This document shows positions 46,123 through 55,400 of a DNA stretch of 64,000 bases, in pieces. Below the pieces are notes generated by a model. It was given only the letters and a program-made list of their open reading frames with translations, ran no database searches and was not told the DNA's origin. The position numbers were made by a program, and so were the translations under genes. The stretch is taken from the NCBI GenBank assembly GCA_038230415.1, contig JBBRNH010000015.1:12155-76154 (forward strand), given 5' to 3'. Numbering within the stretch: the first letter of the stretch is position 1; every line of letters starts with the position of its first letter. Source of the DNA: JBBRNH01 sp038230415 (GTDB taxonomy: Bacteria > Bacteroidota > Bacteroidia > Cytophagales > Spirosomataceae).

Positions 46123-48700
46123 AATCTCCCGATTTTGCCCGTGATTTCAGGTCGTCGGCTCCGGTGCTGCGGTCGCGGGTGCCTTTCACGTTCTGATTGC
46201 CAAAGCGGTACGTGAACGTCAGCCGGGCCTGGCGGCTGGGCCAATACGAGCGCACCGAGAAATCAATATCCTGCAACTTGGTCTGGCCCCGGAACTGCTG
46301 CGTCCAGAATAAATCGCTGACGTTCAGGCTGATGCGTCCCTTTTTCTCCATCACCGATTTTTGCAGACCCACGTTGAGCGACCCCATTGGCTGGGCAATC
46401 CAGAAATCGTAGCCGCCCCGCCCGTTATACCAGCCCGATACTTCGAGCGAGAGCGTTTTGCTGAGGGTAAAATTCTGGCTCGAATACACATTCCACGAAC
46501 TCCACGTCAACTCGACCAACTCGTTGTTATAGACCGTTTTGTTGCGCGTTCTGAACGCGGTGAGATTGTTCTGCATCGTCCACCACTTCGTTACTGACAC
46601 CGGAAAGCTGATGGTCAGGTTCAGGTTGTCGCGGCTGTCAATGTTTTCGCTCGTCACATACGTTTTATTCTCGGAAGCAATTTGACGTGGTATCTCGCTG
46701 ATAATGGCATCGGTGGTTTTGGCGTAACCAAGCGTGGTGTTGACTTTGCCCTTAAACACGTGTGTCAGTTGAAACGAATTGGTGAACTGAGGCCGTAGGT
46801 TTGGGTTGCCCTGCTGGTAGGTGTAGGGGTCAAGGAAAAACACGAACGGGTTCAGGGTCTGGTAGTTGGGGCGGTCTATCCGGCGGCTGTACGAAAACGT
46901 CAGCGTGTTGCTCGAATCAATCGGCTGGGTCACAAACAGCGTCGGGAAGAGGTTGGTGTAGTTGCGCCGGTTCACCTTGTTGAGGGTGATCGAGTTGCCT
47001 TCTGACAGCGTGTGTTCGAGCCGAAGGCCGGTCTGAATCTGCGTTTTTTTACCGAGCCTGGTGCTGTAATTCACGTAGGCCGCGCTGATGTTTTCGGTGT
47101 ATTTGAAGCGGTTGGAACGGGTCAAATCAACGGCCCACTGATCTGATTTAGTCTCGAAGGTCAGGTCGTTATCCGAGACAACATAGCTGGTTTTCAGGCC
47201 GGTCTCAACTTTGCCCTTCTTCAATGGATGCACATAATCGGTCTTGAACACGGCGATCTGAATCGTTGAGGGCATCTGGTTTCGGATGGAATCGGGTGAG
47301 CCGGTAGCTTGATAATCAGGCGCGTAATACTGGGTGCCGAGCAGGTTATTTGACCTGCCCTGATACTGCACATAGTCGGCATCGGCGGTCCACTCGCGGC
47401 CCTTGCCATCGAAATCGTGTTTGATATTGGCGTTCAGGTTGACGTTTTTCCACTGATTTTTTACGCTCGTTCCCGTCACGAACCGGCGCGTTACGGCCCG
47501 GCTGGCATCCAGAATGTCGGTTTTGGTGATGGCGTTGGGTTGCCGCCAGTCTTCGATAAAACCCGTTGCCAGGATGCCCAGCGTGGTTTTTTTGGTGATC
47601 GTATAATCTAAACCCGCTTTGAAATTGTGGTTGATGCCGTCGTTCAGCCGGGTGCTTTTCTGGTCGAAATACGTGACGGTGCCGTTGTAAGGAATACTGC
47701 GGAAGATGTCGTTGCCGCCCGCGCCCGTAAACCGCGCCCCGCTATAATTGCCGAAGACGTTGATGTTGCCTTGCCGATGGTTTAGCGCCAGCGACGCATT
47801 GCCGCGCCCGCGCCCGCCGGGTTGCAGTTGGTAGCCGGTGCCGAGGGTCAGGTTGCCGTTGGTGCCGAAGTTCTTGTTTTTCTTGAACCGGATGTTGATG
47901 ATGCCCGCGTTGCCAGCCGCGTCGTATTTCGAGGATGGGTTGGTGATAATCTCGATTTTCTCCACGTTGTCGCTGGGCGTGTTGCGGAGCATCGTTACCA
48001 CTTCCTGCATGGACATATACGACCGTTTGCCGTCAATCTCGACAATCACGCCCTGCTTGCCGTTCACTTTTATCTGCTCGTTTTGCTGGTCAACGGTTAC
48101 GCCGGGGGCTTTTTCCAGCACTTCCAGCACCGTACTCCCCGCCGAGACGATGCTGTTTTCGACGTTCACCACCAGCCGGTCAACCTGCTGTTCGATGAAC
48201 GGTTTTTTGGCCGTCACGGTCACTTCGTTCAGTTTTTTAGCCTCTTCGATCAGCGCAATCGCTGGGATAATCAGGGTTGGCTGATCGGCACTGACGGCGA
48301 ACGGTGCGCTATACGTTTTGCCATAACCCACCTGCTGGGCGGCCATCAGATGCTGACCCGTTGCCCGGCTTTCTATGTCATAATGCCCGTTGGCATCGCT
48401 GATAGCCCCGCGTACCAATGTCGAATCGGTCGCTTTCAGGAGCATGACGGTCGCAAATTCAAGGGGCTTGCCGGTTGCGTCAGTCACGCTGCCACTGATT
48501 TTAATGGGTGACGCGGGTTGCTGGGCGATTGCCAGACCCGTTGTGAGCAGGGCGAGCAAGAAAGTCATAACGTGAGCGTACCCTGACCCAATCGAAGCGT
48601 CGAGTCGCCCTTTGACCCATCGGACTGCCCGGTGGGAAAGGGGATTTTTTGTCAGAAAAGTCGTAGCGTGTTTCATAGTTGTAAGAAGGTTGTTGTTCAC
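46121..48700 (-). CDS. TonB-dependent-receptor-like outer-membrane beta-barrel protein
   Basis: The 859-residue product has a carboxypeptidase-regulatory-like domain (ISGSVTDATGKPLEFATVMLLKATDS), a plug-like region (GSTVLEVLEKAPGVTV, NGKQGVIVEIDGKRSYMSMQEVVTMLRNTPSDNVEKIEIITNPSSKYDAAGNAGIINIRF) and a long barrel ending in a final strand with aromatic pattern (RQARLTFTYRFGNQNVKG), as in the OMP_b-brl_3 family. The C-terminus carries a short charged tail. The start is uncertain: 48700, 48676, or the ATG at 48568, which would place the signal peptide MTFLLALLTTGLAIAQQ at the N-terminus. A -7-like TACATTTG is at 48755-48762 (minus). Confidence 0.85.
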   Translation of the reverse strand: MNNNLLTTMKHATTFLTKNPLSHRAVRWVKGRLDASIGSGYAHVMTFLLALLTTGLAIAQQPASPIKISGSVTDATGKPLEFATVMLLKATDSTLVRGAISDANGHYDIESRATGQHLMAAQQVGYGKTYSAPFAVSADQPTLIIPAIALIEEAKKLNEVTVTAKKPFIEQQVDRLVVNVENSIVSAGSTVLEVLEKAPGVTVDQQNEQIKVNGKQGVIVEIDGKRSYMSMQEVVTMLRNTPSDNVEKIEIITNPSSKYDAAGNAGIINIRFKKNKNFGTNGNLTLGTGYQLQPGGRGRGNASLALNHRQGNINVFGNYSGARFTGAGGNDIFRSIPYNGTVTYFDQKSTRLNDGINHNFKAGLDYTITKKTTLGILATGFIEDWRQPNAITKTDILDASRAVTRRFVTGTSVKNQWKNVNLNANIKHDFDGKGREWTADADYVQYQGRSNNLLGTQYYAPDYQATGSPDSIRNQMPSTIQIAVFKTDYVHPLKKGKVETGLKTSYVVSDNDLTFETKSDQWAVDLTRSNRFKYTENISAAYVNYSTRLGKKTQIQTGLRLEHTLSEGNSITLNKVNRRNYTNLFPTLFVTQPIDSSNTLTFSYSRRIDRPNYQTLNPFVFFLDPYTYQQGNPNLRPQFTNSFQLTHVFKGKVNTTLGYAKTTDAIISEIPRQIASENKTYVTSENIDSRDNLNLTISFPVSVTKWWTMQNNLTAFRTRNKTVYNNELVELTWSSWNVYSSQNFTLSKTLSLEVSGWYNGRGGYDFWIAQPMGSLNVGLQKSVMEKKGRISLNVSDLFWTQQFRGQTKLQDIDFSVRSYWPSRQARLTFTYRFGNQNVKGTRDRSTGADDLKSRAKSGD

Positions 48701-48910
48701 TGGTACTTGTTCGTCGTGATTGTTGTTGTGTACTGTTCAAGCAAGAGTACAGGGCAAATGTAGGTAGTCGGCATTGCAAGCTACTGTTTCTTACACAGGC
48801 GGTCGGTTTGTGTAGATGATTGGTATTTGTTGGGAGAAGTCGGGACGGTTTATGCGGTATTCAGACTAAAGATGCCGGTGAGTTGGGGGAGGTTGCACGG
48901 CGGGCATAAA

Positions 48911-48940
48911 AAAATCCTAACCTGTGCTGGTTAAGATTTT
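48911..48940 (-). terminator. Terminator of mqo
   Basis: AAAATCCTAACC (48911-48922) and GGTTAAGATTTT (48929-48940) pair with one mismatch; on the minus strand the stem is followed by further T residues. It lies 48 nt beyond the mqo stop. Confidence 0.6.
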
Positions 48941-48988
48941 ATGTTTGGCACCGCCCCTCGGCTGTGCCGTTCCGGGTGGGTGAACCAA

Positions 48989-50575
48989 TTACTGCGAGCC
49001 GCCCACAGCCTGATGGCGGTGGGGAACAGGTTTGGCACCGCCACCAGGATGTGCCGTTAATTCGGGCATATCTAACCCCAGCGCGCGGTGGCTTTCGGTG
49101 CGGACACGCTGCAACAAATCGGCATCATTTGCCAGCGAACCGCCATAGGACGGAATCAGCCGCCGGAGGGTTTTCTGCCAGTTTTCAGTCGCCAATTGTT
49201 CCGGGAAACACCGCGCCAGTAAATCGAGCATGATCGAAACGGCGGTTGACGCGCCCGGCGACGCGCCCAGCAAAGCCGCAATGCTGCCATCTGCCGCGCA
49301 GACAACCTCGGTGCCAAATTCCAGAATACCCCCTTCTTCGTCGTCTCGCTTGATAACCTGCACCCGTTGGCCCGCCATTTCGAGTTCCCAATCATCCATC
49401 TGCGCATTCGGGAAATACTCGCGGAGAGCATCCAGCCGGTCGTCAGGCGATTGAAACACCTGCTCGATCAGATACTTCGTGAGCGGAATGTTGTGCAGCC
49501 CGGCCATCAGCATCGGCGCAATATTGTTAAGCTGGATAGACTTGGGCAGGTCGAGATAGGAGCCGCTTTTGAGGAATTTGGTCGAGAAACCGGCGTATGG
49601 GCCGAAGAGCAATTCCTGCTTACCGTCAATCATGCGCGTGTCTAAGTGCGGCACCGACATCGGCGGTGCGCCCACCGAGGCTTTGCCATAGACTTTGGCG
49701 TGGTGCCGGTCAATAACAGTCCGGTTGACGCATTTGAGCCATTGCCCGCTTACCGGGAAACCGCCAAACCCCCGCGCTTCGGGAATGGCCGATTGTTCGA
49801 GCAGCCGCAACGAACCGCCACCCGCGCCGATAAACAGGAATTTGGCCCGGATGTCCTGATGGTGGTGTGAGCCGTGTTCTTCGACCCGTATTTTCCAGCC
49901 ACCCACGCTCTTTGACGGCCAGAGGTCGCGCACATCGTAGCCGAAGTGCATGGTTACGCCCGGCATTTCGGCTAATTTCTCAAACATACAGCGCGTCAGT
50001 GCGCCAAAGTTTACGTCGGTGCCGAGGTCCATGCGCGTGGCGGCAACGGGCTGTTCGGGGTCGCGGCCTTCCATCACCAGCGGCATCCAGTCGGTGAGCG
50101 TGGCCGGGTCTTCGGCGTATTGCATCCCGCGAAAGAGGTGGCTCTGGGTCAGGGCTTCGTAGCGGTTGCGGAGGTAGGTCACGTTTTCTTCGCCCCAAAC
50201 GAAACTCGAATGGGGGATGGGCCGGATAAAATCGGGCGCGTCGTGCAGAAACCCTTCGAGCAGCAGGTGCGCCCAGAACTGTTTCGAGACCTCGAATGAT
50301 TCGGCGATTTTGATGGCCTTGCCGGTGTCTATCGTGCCGTCTTCGCGTTGGGGCGTATAGTTCAGTTCGCAAAATGCCGAGTGGCCCGTGCCGGCGTTGT
50401 TCCAGGCATCGGAGCTTTCGGCGGCTGCCCGGTCGAGCCGTTCAAAAATGGTGATTGTCAATGACGGATCGAGTTCTTTGAGCAGTACGCCGAGGGTCGC
50501 GCTCATGATACCCGCGCCAATCAGCACCACATCGGCAGTGGCAAAATCAGTGGTCGAGTCAGTACGTGTTGACAT
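48989..50575 (-). CDS. mqo: Malate:quinone oxidoreductase
   Basis: MQO is a membrane-associated FAD enzyme that oxidises malate to oxaloacetate and passes electrons to quinone, bypassing NAD-malate dehydrogenase. The 528-residue product has the N-terminal FAD motif VVLIGAGIMSATLGVLL (residues 16-32) and the family signatures ERLDRAAAESSDAWNNAGTGHSAFCELNYTP, FLFIGAGGGSLRLLEQSAIPEARGFGGFPVSGQWL, and VGAPPMSVPHLDTR. The length is slightly above typical because of a Gly/Pro/His-rich tail (AHPGGGAKPVPHRHQAVGGSQ). Confidence 0.93.
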   Translation of the reverse strand: MSTRTDSTTDFATADVVLIGAGIMSATLGVLLKELDPSLTITIFERLDRAAAESSDAWNNAGTGHSAFCELNYTPQREDGTIDTGKAIKIAESFEVSKQFWAHLLLEGFLHDAPDFIRPIPHSSFVWGEENVTYLRNRYEALTQSHLFRGMQYAEDPATLTDWMPLVMEGRDPEQPVAATRMDLGTDVNFGALTRCMFEKLAEMPGVTMHFGYDVRDLWPSKSVGGWKIRVEEHGSHHHQDIRAKFLFIGAGGGSLRLLEQSAIPEARGFGGFPVSGQWLKCVNRTVIDRHHAKVYGKASVGAPPMSVPHLDTRMIDGKQELLFGPYAGFSTKFLKSGSYLDLPKSIQLNNIAPMLMAGLHNIPLTKYLIEQVFQSPDDRLDALREYFPNAQMDDWELEMAGQRVQVIKRDDEEGGILEFGTEVVCAADGSIAALLGASPGASTAVSIMLDLLARCFPEQLATENWQKTLRRLIPSYGGSLANDADLLQRVRTESHRALGLDMPELTAHPGGGAKPVPHRHQAVGGSQ

Positions 50576-50794
50576 GGAGAAAAACAGATTGTATCTGCAC
50601 AGTCATACAACCGGGAGGGCGTTCTTGTTCAGTCAGCGCGGGGTTTGGCCCGAAAACCTAAGCCGGTGCTACCTGTATCCGTTATCTTGTGTTCCAATAG
50701 TATCATCTCCGGTCCAATAAGAACTTAAAGCAAAAAGTTAACAGAACCAGGCAGCACATTGATTGTGTTGATAAGTACCCAATCATGCAAGATA

Positions 50795-50965
50795 ATGAGC
50801 AACAACCCCAGCGATATGTACCTCAACGAGTACCACCGGCAGCAGAGCGAGCGAATGGTCAAGTACGTCTCCGAGCAGCCCTTGATGTCATTGGCAGCGT
50901 GCATCGAACAAGCAAAGCGGCTCAGGGAGCATCCCCACGAACCTCAGCCGAAGAAACCGCGCTGA
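50795..50965 (+). CDS. Small helical ORF ahead of the kinase-like pseudogene
   Basis: A 56-residue ORF from the ATG at 50795 (MSNNPSDMYLNEYHRQQSERMV ... HEPQPKKPR), amphipathic and charged, ending in TGA at 50963-50965. The kinase-like frame begins at the overlapping CTG 50962 (CTGA), which looks like an ancestral ATGA overlap. Inference: first gene of a two-gene accessory unit whose second gene has decayed. Confidence 0.5.
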   Translation: MSNNPSDMYLNEYHRQQSERMVKYVSEQPLMSLAACIEQAKRLREHPHEPQPKKPR

Positions 50966-51477
50966 CCAAAGCCCTGCGAACAGGGGAGGAAATACTGCTT
51001 CGTCGGTGGGCCAATGCCAACGAATGTTTCTTACCCGACGAGCCGTTCAGTGATGCCTGGCAAGTTCAAGGGGGCGAAGGCGGAGCCGAACACCAGGTTT
51101 ATGTGTAGGTTGGGATTTATTACAAGCGCAATAACCTGAACTATTACCGCACCTGGCTGGCCTACTTCAACAACTTGATGCTCCACAACTGGTTATTTCC
51201 CGAAACGGCCTACACGTTTCTTGGCCTGATGGACGTAGATGGTTGGCTTCATGGAGTGGTAAGTCAGAAGGCAGTGCAGGGCATTCGGGGAGCCGTACCA
51301 GAGGAGGTAATGGCATATCTGGCTCCATTTGGCTTTACGGCCTTGCCCAACAACAATTACATTCATGCTGAAACCGGAATTATTGTCGGTGATCTCCATA
51401 CCCGCAATGTGCTGTTGGCTCCCACTGGTCAGTTGCTCGTTTTTGACCCCGTTATCTCAATGACCAGCCCTCTATAA
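50962..51477 (+). pseudogene. Decayed kinase-like gene (polyvalent protein-kinase type)
   Basis: The frame reads LTKALRTGEEILLRRWANANECFLPDEPFSDAWQVQGGEGGAEHQVYV, then an in-frame TAG at 51106-51108, then VGIYYKRNNLNYYRTWLAYFNNLMLHNWLFPETAYTFLGL ... GIIVGDLHTRNVLLAPTGQLLVFDPVIS. The DLHxxN...FDP signature and overall order resemble small kinase-like proteins found on Bacteroidota mobile elements. The normal ATG seems changed to CTG, and the TAG could come from CAG (Gln). With no good start and a stop at codon 49 it is probably inactive. The longest intact piece is 51175-51477. Confidence 0.65.
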
Positions 51478-51598
51478 GTGGCTACTCTTTCGGGATAATA
51501 AACAACAGGATCACCTCCAGCACGATAAGAATCAAAAAGTTGTGCCACAAACCTAATGCCCCCCTGACCTGTTATCTCATCAACACAAGCATTGACGT

Positions 51599-52339
51599 AT
51601 GGAAACGCCCGAAGTACCCCAACAAAACCCACCCGCCGACGACACTAAACTCGACCGTATTGTGGAGGCCCGGATGAAACTCAAACGCCGGTTTGAGACC
51701 AAAATGGCCCAAACGCCCTCGATGGCCGATGGCACTGCCGGTGTAGAAAAGCCACGCGGCAAAGGCCCGGCCAACCGACACGGGATGCCGCAGGTGCCGG
51801 TTGGGCAGACCGTGACCCAAAAATGGCCGGTGCTGGATTTGGGCTACCAGCCCGATATTCCGCTCGATAAATGGCAACTGTCAATCGATGGCGACGTGCA
51901 TCACCCCGTCCGGCTGAAATGGGACGACCTGATGGCCCTGCCGCAGGTTGAAGACACGAGTGATTTTCACTGCGTCACCACCTGGTCGCGGCTCGACGTT
52001 CCCTGGGTGGGCGTTCGGTTCATGGATTTGGCCGCACTCGTTGACCCCAAAGGCTCGGCCACGCACATCATGTGCTACGGCTTTGACGGATATTCGACCA
52101 ACGTCTCGCTCGAAGAAGCCCTGAAACCCGATGTTCTGCTGGTGCATACCGCCGATGGCCTGCCCCTGACCCGCGAACACGGCGGCCCGTTGCGGATGAT
52201 TACGCCCCAGTTGTACGCCTGGAAAGGCTCGAAATGGATCAAGCGTATCGAGTTTCTGACCGCCAACCGGCTTGGCTTCTGGGAAGAGCGCGGCTACTCC
52301 GACACGGCCTACCCCTGGCGCAATGATCGGTATAGCTGA
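51599..52339 (+). CDS. Sulfite-oxidase-fold molybdopterin-dependent oxidoreductase
   Basis: The 246-residue protein contains a single oxidoreductase molybdopterin-binding domain (about 80-235): WQLSIDGDVHHPVRLKWDDLMALP, then DFHCVTTWSRLDVPWVGVRFMDL with the molybdenum-ligand cysteine, YSTNVSLEEALKPDVLLVHTADGLPLTREHGGPLRMITPQLYAWKGSKWIKRIEFL. The N-terminus is charged and lacks a signal peptide, so the enzyme is probably cytoplasmic (YuiH-like group). The natural substrate is unknown. moaD/moaE at 6750-7423 would help make its cofactor. Confidence 0.88.
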   Translation: METPEVPQQNPPADDTKLDRIVEARMKLKRRFETKMAQTPSMADGTAGVEKPRGKGPANRHGMPQVPVGQTVTQKWPVLDLGYQPDIPLDKWQLSIDGDVHHPVRLKWDDLMALPQVEDTSDFHCVTTWSRLDVPWVGVRFMDLAALVDPKGSATHIMCYGFDGYSTNVSLEEALKPDVLLVHTADGLPLTREHGGPLRMITPQLYAWKGSKWIKRIEFLTANRLGFWEERGYSDTAYPWRNDRYS

Positions 52340-52342
52340 AGC

Positions 52343-52416
52343 AGTTATCAATGAGCCGTTATCAGTTATCAGTTCGGTATTGACCATTGATAACTGACAA
52401 CGGCTCATTGATAACT
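52343..52416. terminator. 29-bp hairpin of AGTTATCA words between convergent genes
   Basis: Arm 52343-52371 is complementary to 52388-52416 with one mismatch; the loop is 16 nt. Each arm carries several AGTTATCA-like words. It lies 3 nt after one stop and 2 nt before the other, so it probably terminates both transcripts. Confidence 0.6.
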
Positions 52417-52418
52417 GT

Positions 52419-55400
52419 TCACTGCCCCAACCGCAACTTCCCCTGTGTTTCGTAAATCAGCCGCCCGCCCGCGCCGTAGCCAAGCCGGTTGGCATAGCCG
52501 GTGTAATAGTTGGGCATCGTTACGGTGTGCCGAATCTCAACCGGGTCGGTGGCGGTGGGAATCCGATTGCACGACCAGGTATTGTTATCCCACCAATACC
52601 CATCCCGAATGCTGGTGATGATGCCGCAGGCCGGTAATGTTGTGAAGGAGAAAGCATAGCTAAACGGCGATACCTGCCCGTCACCGCACCGTGCCCTAAC
52701 CTGATAGGTGTACGTTGTTGAAGGGGTCAAACCAGTAAGTAACAGGCTACTTGTGCTGATGCCCGTTACTGAAACCCAGGTGCTGGCCCCGGCCTGTTGG
52801 TATTGCGCGTCATAAAACGTGCCGGTGTCGCCGGAGGTCCAGTACAGTGTCGTAAATGTATCATTTACGTTGGGGATATATGCGCCCGGTGCGCTGCAGG
52901 TAGTGGTAAAGGTCAGCGAATTGGGGGGATAGGCCACCGAATTATTCCAACAAACTAACCCTGGTTGCCACTCATACACATTGCCGCTTGTGAGGCCGGT
53001 AATGGCATACCGGCTACCCGTGAACGTACTGCTTTCTACCCAGGTAGTAGCCCCGGTCAGCCGCCACCGCACCCGGTACGTAGCATCATACACACCTGAC
53101 CAATATACCGATGCCCCGGTTGAGGTAGTAGTCAGGTTAAAGAGTCTCGTGGGGGCATTGCAACCCGTTGTAAACGTGCGGCTGGTAGCGGGCGATACCG
53201 AACCGTCGGGGCAGCGTGCCGAAACCTGCCATTCATAAGTACCCCCGTCTATCAGTCCAAAAATTTGTTCGTTTCTTGTGCCAGAATAAGTGGATGAAAC
53301 CGTTTGTGAGAACGGCCATGTTGTGCTGCCCGCCTGCCGCCATTGCAACACATATTGCAAACCAGCATCTGTATTCCAGCTAACTAAGGCACCTGTTGAG
53401 GCAATGTGCAACTCGGTCAGGCCCGTTGGGGTCAGGCAGGCCGTGGTGGTGAAGGACTTAACGGGAGAAAATACTGACACTGACCCGTCGGTACAAATTC
53501 CGCGCACCTGCCATTGGTAAACCGTGCTGCTTATCAGATTGGTCAGATTGACATAATTATTGGTAAGCGTAATCGTGGTGGAGGTTGGTGAACCAGTCGC
53601 CCGATACACCACATCATAGCTCACACCCGCCCCTAACCAGTTCCAATACAGGGATGCTCCTAAACTGGTAATACCTGATTCTGCCAGACCAGATGGAGCC
53701 GAGCAGCCCGTTGTGGTAAAACTTTGCAGGGTTGTGAAAGCCGAACTGCTGCCATCGCTGCACCGGGTGCGAACCTGCCACTCGTAAACGGTATTGATCA
53801 GAAGGCCGGGAATGGTATATCCAATCTGCGTACTGGTGCTGGTCAGCGAGGCAATGGTGGTTGAGGTCGGTGAGCCAGCGGCCCGGTACACCAAATCATA
53901 GCGCGTGGCGGGGTCGCCGGAAGTTCCCCAATACACGTAAGCCGAGTTGCTATATGCCGTTGATAAGTAAGCGTAAGGGGGCGTAGTACACTGCGTGGTA
54001 AACGAGTTCGGCGAGGTGAATCCCGACACACTACCATCCGTGCAGATGGTTTGTACCTGCCAGGTATAAACCGTGCCGTTGGTTAGTCCGGTCAGGCTAT
54101 ACGTGCTGGTAGTCAGGCTGGTAACTGTGGTTGAGGTAGGTGCGCCAACCGCCTGCCAAATCAAATTATACCCCACTCCCGTGCCGAGGTTCTGCCAGGA
54201 AACACTGGCTATGTTGGGGCCAACCGTAGGGGTATATAACGCGGCAGCACTGCACCGGGTTGTGGTAAAACTTCGCGGTGCCGTAAATGCCGAACTGCTG
54301 CCATCGCTGCACCGGGCGCGTACCTGCCATTCATAAACGGTATTGCTCAGAAGGCCGGGAATGGTATATCCAATCTGGTTATTGGTACTGGATAAAGACG
54401 CAACTGTGGTTGACACAGGCGACCCGACGGCCCGATATATAATATCATAGCGGGTAGCTGGATCGGCCACAGGCCCCCAATAGACGTAGGCCGAGTTACT
54501 ATAGACCGTTCCTAAAGACGTGTATCCGGGCATAGTACACTGCGTGGTGAAGGAGTTTGGGGCGGTGAGTCCTGACACATTGCCATCGACACAAACGGTC
54601 TGTATCTGGTAAGTGTATGCCGTGCCGGTGGTTAGTCCCGTCAGGCTGTATGTGCTGGTTGTCAGTCCGGTAACTGTTGTTGAGGTGGGTGAACCAACGG
54701 CCCGCCAAACCAAATTATACCCAACCCCCGTGCCATAGTTTTGCCAGGAAAGTCCGACTGTATTCGGCCCAACATTGGGCGTATTAATATAGGGTGTGCC
54801 GCAGGCAGTGGTAAACGACTGCAAAGCCGTGAACTCCGACTGCGTTCCTCCCGAACATATTGAGCGTACCTGCCAGTCGTAGCCCGTGCCGTTTGTCAGC
54901 CCCGTAATGCCATAACTACTCGTTGTTAATCCGGTAACGGACGTAAAAGGGCTGTTGGCCGGGCTTTGGGGTCGCCATTGCAGGGCGTAGGTTGTACTGC
55001 CCGAAATTGCCCAATACAAACGGATGGTGGTTGCTGTTTTGTAGTCCACATAACTATATGACGGTGGCCCGCAGGAAGCTGTAAACGTTCGGATGGCGGA
55101 GTAGGCGGTACTGCTTCCGTCGGGGCAGTTGGTTCTGATTTGCCACTCATAAGTTGTGCCGATGCTTAAATTGTTGAGGGTATATGACGAGCAGCAAATG
55201 CTGTTTATGGTTTGCCACGAGCCGCCCACGGGCCGCCATTGAATGGTGTAAGTAACGGGCGTGGCCGAACTGTTTTGATACCCCCACTGCAACTGTTCAC
55301 CGGAGCCAGACGCTACTTCAGTCAGGCTGAATGGCTCCGGGCAACTCATGGTGAACGACCGCACTGCCGAAAAAGGGGTGCTAACGCCATTGGTGCAGTT

